A DNA stretch of 13,288 nucleotides, taken from NCBI GenBank assembly GCA_959020865.1, contig CAUEUD010000093.1:1-13288 (forward strand), written 5' to 3'. The notes beneath the pieces were generated by a model. The model was not told the DNA's origin. It ran no database searches and worked only from the letters and a program-made list of their open reading frames with translations. Of this stretch, positions 6,622 to 13,288 are shown piece after piece. The DNA comes from Eubacterium limosum (GTDB lineage Bacteria > Bacillota > Clostridia > Eubacteriales > Eubacteriaceae). The position numbers and the translations under genes were made by a program. Each line of letters begins with the position of its first letter. Positions within the stretch are counted from its first letter, which is position 1.

Positions 6622-8061
6622 TTAAATCATTTCCTTATACGCATCGGGCAGATAAGGCTGAAGCAGATCGTTCTGCTCTTTTGTAATTTCCGGCACTGTG
6701 TAAGATGCCAGGCGCTTTTCAACGTCCTGCTGGGCGATGTCCGCCACGCTGATGCTTCCCTTATTCTGCCATTGGTTCGGGTCATCCTTATTAAAATATC
6801 GGGCGAGATAAACCTCTTCACGGTACATCTTGGGAGTACGGCCTGTCAGGAAAGCGCCCCTCGGGCCAACCTTTTTAAGGGTATCCATGCAGAATTTTTC
6901 ATCACTGCAATCAATTCCCGCAAATAACCGCTGATTCATTCTCTGAATTTCTTCATCGATCAGGAACTTGCGAAAATCGGTTACATTAAACGATCCCATG
7001 CAGCCGCAGGCGTGTAAAACAATATCAGCGTTGACGTCCTGTGTCGCTGTAATCATCATCATGGATTCAGCCCCTGCCTGAATATCTGCATCTTTCGCAT
7101 CGCTGAGCGAGCCGCCGGTTCTGAAGGGCAGTCCATAGTAGTCTGCCAAACCGGCGGTCGCGTAAACGACCAACGCGCATTCGGGCGCTCCGATTGCAAG
7201 CTGGACGGTCCGCATATCTGTCGCGCCCGAGGTGTTCCCGTAAACAACCGGCACATTCGGATTTAATAATTTCGCCAGTACATAACCACCCAGCACCTCG
7301 GCGTTTGTCATTGCCACCATCGAAGCAATGGAAGGCGGCGCTGTCATGAGCGGCATGGCGCAGGGAGCGAACATGATGCCCTGATTTGCCTCACAGAGGA
7401 CAAATACCCGTTCTAACGGATCGTGATCCATGGTGAGCGGCGATAAGGTATTTAAAATATAGACATTATGTACCGCGTCGTTTCCTTCAAAATCATTTAA
7501 AAGCTGTACGCTTTTTTCAAAGGCTTCTTTGATGGCTTTTTTATCGGACAGCGCAAAAGTGTTGGCGGTTGTCAGAAACAGCGGCTTATGCCCATATTTT
7601 AGGATCAGGGCAATGTTGCTGAATATTTTCTGGTCTAAGGTAAATCCCTTGGAATAATCCTGGAAATAATTGATGGTCCCAAAATCAAGGATATCGCTGG
7701 TATCCTCGAGCTTAAACTGGTTGAGTGTATCCTCATTGCTCATTTTCCGAATGGCCCCGTCTGGATAATGACAATACACATTGCCGCCGATGGCGCCATT
7801 ATATTGTTTGCCGCTGCCAATTTCCAGATCCCCTTTACAGGATTTTACCGTAAAGGCGCGCTGCGCGTGGCCGAGGGCCTCGGTCACCATTTTTTCATCA
7901 ATAAAAACGGTTTGTCCTTCCACACGGGCCCCATGCTTCCTGAAAACCTCCAGGGCTCCTTCATGCTCAAACCGCATACCGATTTCTGATAAAATTTTTA
8001 ATGAGTATTCATGAATTTTTTCAATTTCTTCTCTGGATATAAAACGTTCATAGCTTTTCAT
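6622..8061 (-). CDS. MttB-superfamily corrinoid methyltransferase, subtype B (MttB-like 2)
   Basis: This 479-aa enzyme is expected to demethylate an amine onto a corrinoid protein in the cytosol. Leu319 in FRTGGSLSDAKD (314-324) stands at the presumed pyrrolysine site. Other conserved blocks are TAPPSIASMVAMTNAE (240-255), YGNTSGATD (274-282), HACGCMGSF (350-358) and TGRTPKMYREE (406-416). It shares subtype B marks with MttB-like 4: ALEVFRKHGARVEG (36-49), TVFIDEKM, GNTSG..D, YGLPFRTGGSLSDAKD, QAGAE and KVGPRG. Its NQGIMF (227-232) replaces the NQPLWI of subtype A, a likely pocket difference. GGGAG lies 8 nt before the ATG. The gene starts 23 nt after the activator gene, so the two are almost certainly co-transcribed. 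The substrate is not deducible. Confidence 0.93.
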   Translation of the reverse strand: MKSYERFISREEIEKIHEYSLKILSEIGMRFEHEGALEVFRKHGARVEGQTVFIDEKMVTEALGHAQRAFTVKSCKGDLEIGSGKQYNGAIGGNVYCHYPDGAIRKMSNEDTLNQFKLEDTSDILDFGTINYFQDYSKGFTLDQKIFSNIALILKYGHKPLFLTTANTFALSDKKAIKEAFEKSVQLLNDFEGNDAVHNVYILNTLSPLTMDHDPLERVFVLCEANQGIMFAPCAMPLMTAPPSIASMVAMTNAEVLGGYVLAKLLNPNVPVVYGNTSGATDMRTVQLAIGAPECALVVYATAGLADYYGLPFRTGGSLSDAKDADIQAGAESMMMITATQDVNADIVLHACGCMGSFNVTDFRKFLIDEEIQRMNQRLFAGIDCSDEKFCMDTLKKVGPRGAFLTGRTPKMYREEVYLARYFNKDDPNQWQNKGSISVADIAQQDVEKRLASYTVPEITKEQNDLLQPYLPDAYKEMI

Positions 8062-8084
8062 TTTTCATTCTCCCATCTGGATAT

Positions 8085-9536
8085 CTATCCGGAAATTTTA
8101 TATTTTCTCATTTTATTCTGTAAATTCTGTCTTGAAATATTCAAAAGCTTTGCCGCCTGGGTCACATTGTGGTTATTTTGTTTTAATGCCTTAATAATGG
8201 TTTCTTTTTCAAAATTATCGACCATCTCCCTGAGATTTCTGTTGGCGCCTAAGCTCAGAGAAGCCGTCTGTTTTTCTTCGATCACCTTGTACCGGTCCAG
8301 CAGGTATTCCGGCAGACATGCGCTTTCCAGCGCGTAGCAGTCGTTTCCGGCCAAATACAGGCTTTGGGTAATGACATGCCGCAGCTCCCTTATGTTTCCG
8401 GGCCAGTCATGCTTCAGCAGAATTTTTCTGCTTGTTTTTGACAGGCTGTTTACTTTTTTCCCAAGGAAGGCCGCGACCTCGGAAATATAATGGTTTGAAA
8501 GAGCGATAATGTCTTCTTTTCGATTTTTCAACGGCGGCAGCTGAATATTAAACACGCTGAGCCGGTAATAAAGGTCTGAGCGCAGCCGGTTTTCCCTGAT
8601 GGCCTCGAGGGGGTCCTGGTTAATGGCGGCGATGATACGGACATTCGCAACGATCTCTTTGTTCCCGCCCACTCTTCTAAACCTCTTCTCTTCCAGTACC
8701 CTCAGCAATTTGGACTGGATCGTAATGTTCATAGAATTCAGCTCATCCAGAAAAAGTGTCCCGCCTTCGGCCTCCTCAAAGAGCCCCTTCCGCTCTTTCG
8801 CGCCAGTAAAGGAACCGCTCCTTACGCCAAAAAGTGTGCTCTCCAAAAGATTTTCAGGGATAGCGCTGCAGTTAACAGCCACAAAATGATTCTTTTTCCG
8901 ATCACTGATATTGTGGATGCTCTGGGCAAAGACCTCTTTTCCTGTTCCCGTGGCCCCGGAGACCATAATCGGCACGTCCGTTTTTCCAGCCAGCTTTGCC
9001 TTTTCAACGCACTGCTTCATTTCGTTGCTTTCTCCTATGATATCCTCAAAGGTATACTGTGTGTTGTTATGCAGCCTGACAGCGCTCAGCGTCCCGTTGT
9101 CGTGGTTTTTCTTATTGATGGTATCGATCAGATTAAAATACTCGGATATCTCACGGTAGGTGCCCACGCTCATTTCAATATTCCCATTTTCATCAAAAAC
9201 CGGAAAGGAATTAAAAAGCACTGTGCACTCCTTGCCGTTTTGTGTTTTATAATAAGAAAATGTGTCTTTATAGCAGCGCCCGTCCTTCAGGGTGTTCAAC
9301 AGTAAAGACCGGCCCTCATCATCCAGACTGACAGTCTTATCCGGATCGTTCGGCTTATAAATTTCATTGGGGTTTTTCCCGATCGCGTCCTCTCGTTTCA
9401 TTTCCTCAATACGTTCACAGCCTTTTGAATAAGCGATAATCTTTTTATTTTTATCGACAACCAGCACACAGAAATCCTCTATTTTTTCAAGGCATTCTGC
9501 CGGCATCAACTTTTGATCTGTTTTCCCATTTTTCAT
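8085..9536 (-). CDS. PAS-AAA+-Fis sigma-54-dependent activator (RocR-like)
   Basis: A 483-aa bacterial enhancer-binding protein. An N-terminal PAS-type sensor (about 15-135) is followed by a sigma-54-interacting AAA+ domain (about 164-395) and a C-terminal Fis-type helix-turn-helix (NVTQAAKLLNISRQNLQ, 457-473). The ATPase has Walker A GATGTGKE (194-201), the sigma-54 contact loop as GSFTGA (241-246, Ala to Ser), Walker B GGTLFLDE (258-265), arginine-finger region LRSDLYYRL (318-326) and sensor II WPGNIREL (378-385). There is no phosphoacceptor receiver domain, so it probably senses a ligand or redox state through PAS. It sits between the two methyltransferase pairs and leads the second one. 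AGAGG precedes the ATG. A sigma-A promoter and palindrome lie upstream. Its targets, presumably sigma-54 promoters for the amine genes, are not visible here. Confidence 0.92.
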   Translation of the reverse strand: MKNGKTDQKLMPAECLEKIEDFCVLVVDKNKKIIAYSKGCERIEEMKREDAIGKNPNEIYKPNDPDKTVSLDDEGRSLLLNTLKDGRCYKDTFSYYKTQNGKECTVLFNSFPVFDENGNIEMSVGTYREISEYFNLIDTINKKNHDNGTLSAVRLHNNTQYTFEDIIGESNEMKQCVEKAKLAGKTDVPIMVSGATGTGKEVFAQSIHNISDRKKNHFVAVNCSAIPENLLESTLFGVRSGSFTGAKERKGLFEEAEGGTLFLDELNSMNITIQSKLLRVLEEKRFRRVGGNKEIVANVRIIAAINQDPLEAIRENRLRSDLYYRLSVFNIQLPPLKNRKEDIIALSNHYISEVAAFLGKKVNSLSKTSRKILLKHDWPGNIRELRHVITQSLYLAGNDCYALESACLPEYLLDRYKVIEEKQTASLSLGANRNLREMVDNFEKETIIKALKQNNHNVTQAAKLLNISRQNLQNKMRKYKISG

Positions 9537-9561
9537 AAAGCACCTCTTGTTTTTTGGTGAT

Positions 9562-9582
9562 GGTATTTTAACCTAAAATACC
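9562..9582. promoter_or_regulatory. Perfect palindrome, candidate operator
   Basis: The half-sites GGTATTTTA (9562-9570) and TAAAATACC (9574-9582) are exact reverse complements separated by ACC. The palindrome covers the -10 and part of the spacer of the activator promoter, a classic place for a repressor or autoregulatory site. It has no following U-tract on the minus strand, so it is not a good terminator. Confidence 0.6.
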
Positions 9583-9592
9583 GGTATGGCAA
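9565..9592 (-). promoter_or_regulatory. Sigma-A promoter of the activator and second module
   Basis: On the minus strand TTGCCA (9592-9587) is followed after 16 bp by TAAAAT (9570-9565), 29 nt before the activator start codon. It would drive the activator, MttB-like 2, MttB-like 1 and, past the terminator, the BCCT gene. No terminator separates it from MttB-like 3, so read-through from upstream is also possible. Confidence 0.65.
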
Positions 9593-9628
9593 AATGGTTT
9601 TATTTTTTATTAAGACTCACTATTTTGT

Positions 9629-11071
9629 CTATATCTTTTCCCTATATTCAACAGGAATATAGGGTGTAAGCAGGTCATTTTGTTCTTTTGTAATATCGGG
9701 CGCCTGATAAGAGGCAATGCGCCGCTCAACCTCCTCTCTGCAGATTTCATAAACACTTGGAGCCCCCTTGTTCATCCACTGATTAGGATCTTCTTTATTC
9801 AAAAATTGAGGAAGATAGAACTCCTGCCGGTACATCTTTGGCGTCCTGCCTTTCAGAAAAGTGCCCCGCGCGCCGGTTTTTTCAATTTCGTCAAGGCAGA
9901 AACGGCTTTCATCACAGTCAATCCCGCTGATGAGACGGTCACACATGGCTGTTATTTCCTCATCAATAAGATACTTTTCAAAGCTGATAACATTAAACGA
10001 ACCCATAATTCCGCAGGCGTGGGCGACCAGATCGGCGCCGCAGTCCAGCGTTGCAAAGGTGAGCATCTCCGACTCGATTCCTGCCTGAATATCAAAATCC
10101 TTGGCGTCGCTCAGCGCTCCCCCTGTCCTGAATGGCATATGATACAAATCTGCCAGTCCTGCCGTCGCGTAACAGATCAGCGCAGACTCCGGAGCGCCGA
10201 TGCTCAGCTGCAGAGTCCTCAGATTTGTACCTGCCGAGGTGTTTCCGTAAACAACTGGCAGGCCTGGCCGGCAAAGCTGTGTGAGGACAATCCCTGCCAG
10301 GGTCTCGGCATTTGTCATGGCCATCATGCCCGCAATTGACGGAGGCGCTGTCAAAAGCGCCATCCCGCAGGGGCTGATCCACAACGGCTGGTTTTCATCA
10401 CAATGCGCTAAAATGCGCTCAACGGGGTCATGATCATAGCATAGCGGCGACAGCGTGTTCACCCCGTAAGAAATTACATATTTTTCATCCTCCTCTACGC
10501 CTTCAAAACGTTTGACCAGACGGATTCCCGCCGCGAAAGTTTCCCGCACGCTTTCCTGTTCAGAAAGGGCAAAAGTTCTTGGCATAAGCGCCACAGGCGC
10601 TGTATGGCTGTATTTTAAAGCGATCGCAATATTTGAAAATATCTTTTGTTCTTTGCTGAAATGCGCTGTTTCCAGAAAACCGTTTACGTCGTTACTGTTG
10701 ACCACCTTGCTTGTCTCACCTAATTTAAACTGCCTGATAATATCGTCATTGTGCATTTTGCGAATACGACCGTTCTCCGATAAATAGATCGCCCCGTCTG
10801 CCGGACGCATGATTCTGGAGCCGTGTCCCACCTCGTAGCTTCCTTTTAAAGAAAACCGCGTAAAGCTCTCCGGCACTGTGGCTAGCGCGTTTTGGACCAT
10901 TTTTTCATCCAGATAAACCGTATCATTCTCAACCACAGCGCCATTTCTTTTGAAAATATCGAGGGCTTCCGGATGCTCAAACCGGATTCCTGTATTTTTT
11001 AATATGTATAGGCTTTTTTCATGTATCTTCTCAATTTCTTCTTTCTTTATGTACTTTTCATATGCTTTCAT
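9629..11071 (-). CDS. MttB-superfamily corrinoid methyltransferase, subtype A (MttB-like 3)
   Basis: A 480-aa homologue of MttB-like 1 with the same predicted reaction. Leu320 in FRTGGALSDAKDFD (314-327) replaces pyrrolysine. Other blocks are TAPPSIAGMMAMTNAE (241-256), YGNTSAGTN (275-283), LDCG (342-345), HACGIMGSF (351-359) and KGRTPKMYRQE (407-417). The subtype A marks NQPLWI, YHMPFRTGG, GIES and TGARG match MttB-like 1. A longer open frame reaches 11218, but the extra 49 residues overlap the 3' end of MttB-like 4 and are unlike the family. The ATG at 11071 gives the N-terminus MKAYEKYI, aligned with its three paralogues, and has AAGGGA upstream. It starts only 4 nt after MttB-like 4 ends, suggesting translational coupling. 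A two-residue insertion (VEEDE, 192-196) sits before the NTLSPL block. It ends with TAG. Confidence 0.93.
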   Translation of the reverse strand: MKAYEKYIKKEEIEKIHEKSLYILKNTGIRFEHPEALDIFKRNGAVVENDTVYLDEKMVQNALATVPESFTRFSLKGSYEVGHGSRIMRPADGAIYLSENGRIRKMHNDDIIRQFKLGETSKVVNSNDVNGFLETAHFSKEQKIFSNIAIALKYSHTAPVALMPRTFALSEQESVRETFAAGIRLVKRFEGVEEDEKYVISYGVNTLSPLCYDHDPVERILAHCDENQPLWISPCGMALLTAPPSIAGMMAMTNAETLAGIVLTQLCRPGLPVVYGNTSAGTNLRTLQLSIGAPESALICYATAGLADLYHMPFRTGGALSDAKDFDIQAGIESEMLTFATLDCGADLVAHACGIMGSFNVISFEKYLIDEEITAMCDRLISGIDCDESRFCLDEIEKTGARGTFLKGRTPKMYRQEFYLPQFLNKEDPNQWMNKGAPSVYEICREEVERRIASYQAPDITKEQNDLLTPYIPVEYREKI

Positions 11072-11075
11072 CGGG

Positions 11076-12512
11076 CTAGATCCCTTCTCTGTAAGCTTTC
11101 GGGATAAACGCGTCCAATAATCTGCATTGGTCTTTTGTCCGGTCTGGCGTCTCATAAGCCTCCAGACGCTTTTGAACCTCGTTCCCGGCTTTCTCCTTAA
11201 TACTGATGCCCCCTGCATTCTGCCACTGATTTGGGTCCTCTTTATTGAACAAAGACGCTCTATAGAACTCTTCTCGGTACATCTTCGGTGTTCTGCCCTT
11301 CAAAAACGTGCCCCGAGGCCCAACCTTTCGGATGGCGTCAAAGCATAATTTCTCTTCCGAGCAGTCAATCCCGCTTCGCTCACGCTCAAGCATGCCGATA
11401 ATTTCCTCATCCATAATAAATTTTTCAAGGCTCAGTACATTAAAGGTACCCATTGTCCCGATGGTATGGTAGATTACATCCGGCTGAACATCGATCGTTG
11501 CCTTTAGGAGCATCATCGTTTCAGCGCCAGCCTGTCCGTCTAAATCCTTGGCGTCTGATAAGGAGCCGCCTGTTCTGAAGGGCAGGCCATAGCGGTCCGC
11601 CAGCGCGGCAGTTCCATAGGCGATTAACGCTGTCTCGGGTGTGCCGATGGTCAGCTGAAGTGTTTTTAAGTCTGAAGAGCCCGATGTATTCCCATAGACA
11701 AAGCCCGTTCCTGGCCGTATCAGCTGTATGAGCACCAGCCCTGCCAGTATTTCCGCATTGTTCATTGAGAGAATGCCCGCTACCGAGGGCGGTCCTGTCA
11801 GCACTGGCATTGCGCAGGGAGATAAAATCAATGGCTGGTTCTCGTCGCAGGCCGCGAAAATTTTTTCGATGGGTGCGCTGTCATAGGTCAAGGGCGACAG
11901 CACGTTCAGGCTTCGGTAGCATACATACCGGTCCCGGATCCCTTCAAATTCCTTAATGAGCTGGATACCTTTCCGTGTCAGATCATAAACAGCCGCAGGG
12001 TCCAGGCCCAGGGTCATTTCATTGGCATTTATATGGCTTTTCCCCGAATATTTTAAGTCCATAGCGTAAACACCAAATATTTTTTCCTCAGCTGTAAATT
12101 GCTTTGTATCCGGGAACTGGTTCAGCACGGCGGAGTCGATGACAGGGCTCATGATTCCCATTTTAAACTGCTTAATATTGTCCTCATTCGTTGTTTTTCG
12201 GATTTTTTCCCCATCCTGAATGTAGATGTTGGAAGCAAGGGCGATTTTCATCATGCTGCCTCCGCCAATTTCCATATTTTTATAGGAACTGGAATAAAGC
12301 ATAAATTTTTCAGGCGCTGCTTTTAAAGCGGTATCCAGCATTTTCTCATCAATAAAAACAGTCTCGCCCTCTACTCTTGCACCGTGCTTTCTAAATACCT
12401 CCAGCGCGCGCTCATTTTCAAAATTAACACCGATTTCAGATAATATCCTCAACGTATTTTCATGTATTTTTTCAACCGACGCTTTAGAAATATACTGTTC
12501 ATAGGCTTTCAT
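11076..12512 (-). CDS. MttB-superfamily corrinoid methyltransferase, subtype B, divergent (MttB-like 4)
   Basis: A 478-aa MttB-superfamily member with Leu318 in FRTGGSLSDAKD (312-323) at the presumed pyrrolysine site. It groups with MttB-like 2 through ALEVFRKHGARVEG (36-49), TVFIDEKM, GNTSG..D, YGLPFRTGGSLSDAKD, QAGAE and KVGPRG. It is the odd one of the four: HTIGTMGTF (349-357) replaces HACG-x-x-G, GPPSVAGILSMNNAE (240-254) replaces the APPS...AMTNAE form, and NQPLIL (225-230) replaces NQPLWI. These changes fall in blocks otherwise fixed in its neighbours, so a different substrate is likely. AGAAGG lies 6 nt before the ATG. The gene follows the MFS transporter by 19 nt and overlaps the ribosome site of MttB-like 3. 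It ends with TAG. Confidence 0.92.
   Translation of the reverse strand: MKAYEQYISKASVEKIHENTLRILSEIGVNFENERALEVFRKHGARVEGETVFIDEKMLDTALKAAPEKFMLYSSSYKNMEIGGGSMMKIALASNIYIQDGEKIRKTTNEDNIKQFKMGIMSPVIDSAVLNQFPDTKQFTAEEKIFGVYAMDLKYSGKSHINANEMTLGLDPAAVYDLTRKGIQLIKEFEGIRDRYVCYRSLNVLSPLTYDSAPIEKIFAACDENQPLILSPCAMPVLTGPPSVAGILSMNNAEILAGLVLIQLIRPGTGFVYGNTSGSSDLKTLQLTIGTPETALIAYGTAALADRYGLPFRTGGSLSDAKDLDGQAGAETMMLLKATIDVQPDVIYHTIGTMGTFNVLSLEKFIMDEEIIGMLERERSGIDCSEEKLCFDAIRKVGPRGTFLKGRTPKMYREEFYRASLFNKEDPNQWQNAGGISIKEKAGNEVQKRLEAYETPDRTKDQCRLLDAFIPKAYREGI
11081..11090 (-). promoter_or_regulatory. Ribosome binding site deciding the MttB-like 3 start
   Basis: AGAGAAGGGA lies inside the last codons of MttB-like 4 and about 9 nt before the ATG at 11071. 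It supports the short 480-aa form and suggests translational coupling with the upstream gene. Confidence 0.65.
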
Positions 12513-12531
12513 ATTTTACCTTCTCCCCACT

Positions 12532-13288
12532 TCACACAGAAGCCTCTGTGTTTTTTTTATCTGCAATTTTCCCTTCTTTTTGAATCACTGCCAGCTTTGC
12601 GATGGTTTCTTTATTTCGTTTATGAAAAATAATGGAGATAATACATGCAAATATGGCGCCTGCCGCTGCCGCTATAAAAATAAAGCGGTACGCCAGCTCC
12701 GGCGGGTAGGTGTCCAGCCAGTTACCGATGATAATCGGCATAAAGCTGTCCGGTAAAAAACCAATGGTCGAAATAATCCCAATGACCGTGCCCGACATAT
12801 ACATTGGAATATCCGCTTCTGGCAGGGTTGCAAAATAAATGCCTCTGGCTGCCCCGAGGATAATATATCCCAGCGCTGTTCCGATAAATACCAGAATCAC
12901 AAGAGAGGCCTGCTGTGGAATAATCGCGATGAAAATATTGATGACTGCCAGCAGCGCGGTCACAATAATCAACAATTTTGAAATCCCGGTTTTATTGCTG
13001 ACATTCCCTGAGATCAGGGCCCCGATGGGCTGCATATAATCCCTGAACATGCCCAGAATCGCTCCCAGGGTTATTGACAGGCCAAACATCTGCGTCCCGT
13101 ATGGTGTCATGTAAGGCGTTGTCGTGCAGGAAATAAACGCGCCAAAAACAATAAAGGACATCAGCCAGACGTTTGGGTTTTTCAGACAGGTTAAAAGAAT
13201 ATTCCCAATCCCAAGAATTTGCTCTTTATCTGGTTCATCTCTTTCAAAGAAAAGCCAAATAAGAATCCCAATTAATATACAGACGACG
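12532..13288 (-). CDS. MFS transporter, C-terminal part (cut by window edge)
   Basis: The frame is open from the right edge to a TGA at 12532, giving the last 251 residues of a longer protein; the start lies outside the window. A charged cytoplasmic loop (ERDEPDKEQ) near the window edge is followed by six hydrophobic helices with PYMTPYG, a loop with NVSNKTGISK, and a charged C-terminal tail. This is the pattern of the second half of a 12-helix major facilitator permease. Its place directly ahead of MttB-like 4 suggests import of that enzyme's substrate or export of the demethylated product. An internal ATG at 13161 is part of the helix bundle and not a likely start. The transporter class is clear from topology; the substrate is not. 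Confidence 0.85.
   Translation of the reverse strand, partial: VVCILIGILIWLFFERDEPDKEQILGIGNILLTCLKNPNVWLMSFIVFGAFISCTTTPYMTPYGTQMFGLSITLGAILGMFRDYMQPIGALISGNVSNKTGISKLLIIVTALLAVINIFIAIIPQQASLVILVFIGTALGYIILGAARGIYFATLPEADIPMYMSGTVIGIISTIGFLPDSFMPIIIGNWLDTYPPELAYRFIFIAAAAGAIFACIISIIFHKRNKETIAKLAVIQKEGKIADKKNTEASV

Noticed and set aside
8814..8831. GSFTGA in place of GAFTGA in the activator as a sign of lost sigma-54 contact
   Set aside because: The key Phe, Thr and Gly are kept, and Ser for Ala at this position is tolerated in related activators. The remaining AAA+ motifs are intact.
11072..11218. N-terminal extension of MttB-like 3 from 11218
   Set aside because: It overlaps the end of MttB-like 4 in another frame and is Arg-rich and unlike the family. 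The ATG at 11071 aligns with the other three paralogues and has a ribosome site.
5166..13288. Sigma-54 (-24/-12) promoter for the methyltransferase genes
   Set aside because: I found no convincing TGGCAC-N5-TTGC match in the intergenic gaps on the minus strand. My reading by eye was not exhaustive inside coding regions. A likely place is upstream of the MFS gene, beyond the window.

Overview
The window looks like the chromosome of a Firmicutes acetogen of the Eubacterium limosum / E. callanderi type. The main reason is a large cluster of pyrrolysine-free MttB-superfamily methyltransferases with a BCCT transporter and a PAS-AAA+-Fis activator, a gene style known from quaternary-amine demethylation in that group. 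This assignment is inference; there is no rRNA or other marker gene here. No mobile element, CRISPR array or RNA gene was seen, and no stretch over 300 bases lacks a gene.

Region 1 (1-3473) is housekeeping. After two stacked terminators come a YdbC/PC4-like ssDNA-binding protein and a glutaredoxin, on the minus strand behind a good sigma-A promoter. A divergent plus-strand pair follows: upp (uracil phosphoribosyltransferase) and an APC amino-acid permease. A bidirectional terminator then separates these from a minus-strand gene for a small acidic coiled-coil protein, which has its own promoter.

Region 2 (3474-13288, all minus strand) is the accessory system. In transcription order it reads: MFS transporter (cut by the window edge), MttB-like 4, MttB-like 3, PAS/sigma-54 activator, MttB-like 2, MttB-like 1, BCCT transporter. 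Most gaps are 4-24 nt. The exceptions are 92 nt before the activator, which holds a promoter and a perfect palindrome, and 57 nt before the BCCT gene, which holds a terminator. All four MttB homologues carry Leu where the amber-encoded pyrrolysine of archaeal MttB is expected (G-x-Leu-Ser-Asp-Ala-Lys).

The four methyltransferases fall into two subtypes, A (1 and 3) and B (2 and 4), by shared signature residues. Each half of the cluster has the same order, B then A, and each half has its own transporter. This looks like duplication of a two-gene methyltransferase cassette around one regulator. The proposed role is import of one or more quaternary amines, followed by transfer of a methyl group to a corrinoid protein that feeds the Wood-Ljungdahl pathway. 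No corrinoid protein, methylcorrinoid:THF methyltransferase or RamQ-type activator is encoded here, so these must come from elsewhere. The actual substrates cannot be read from the sequence.
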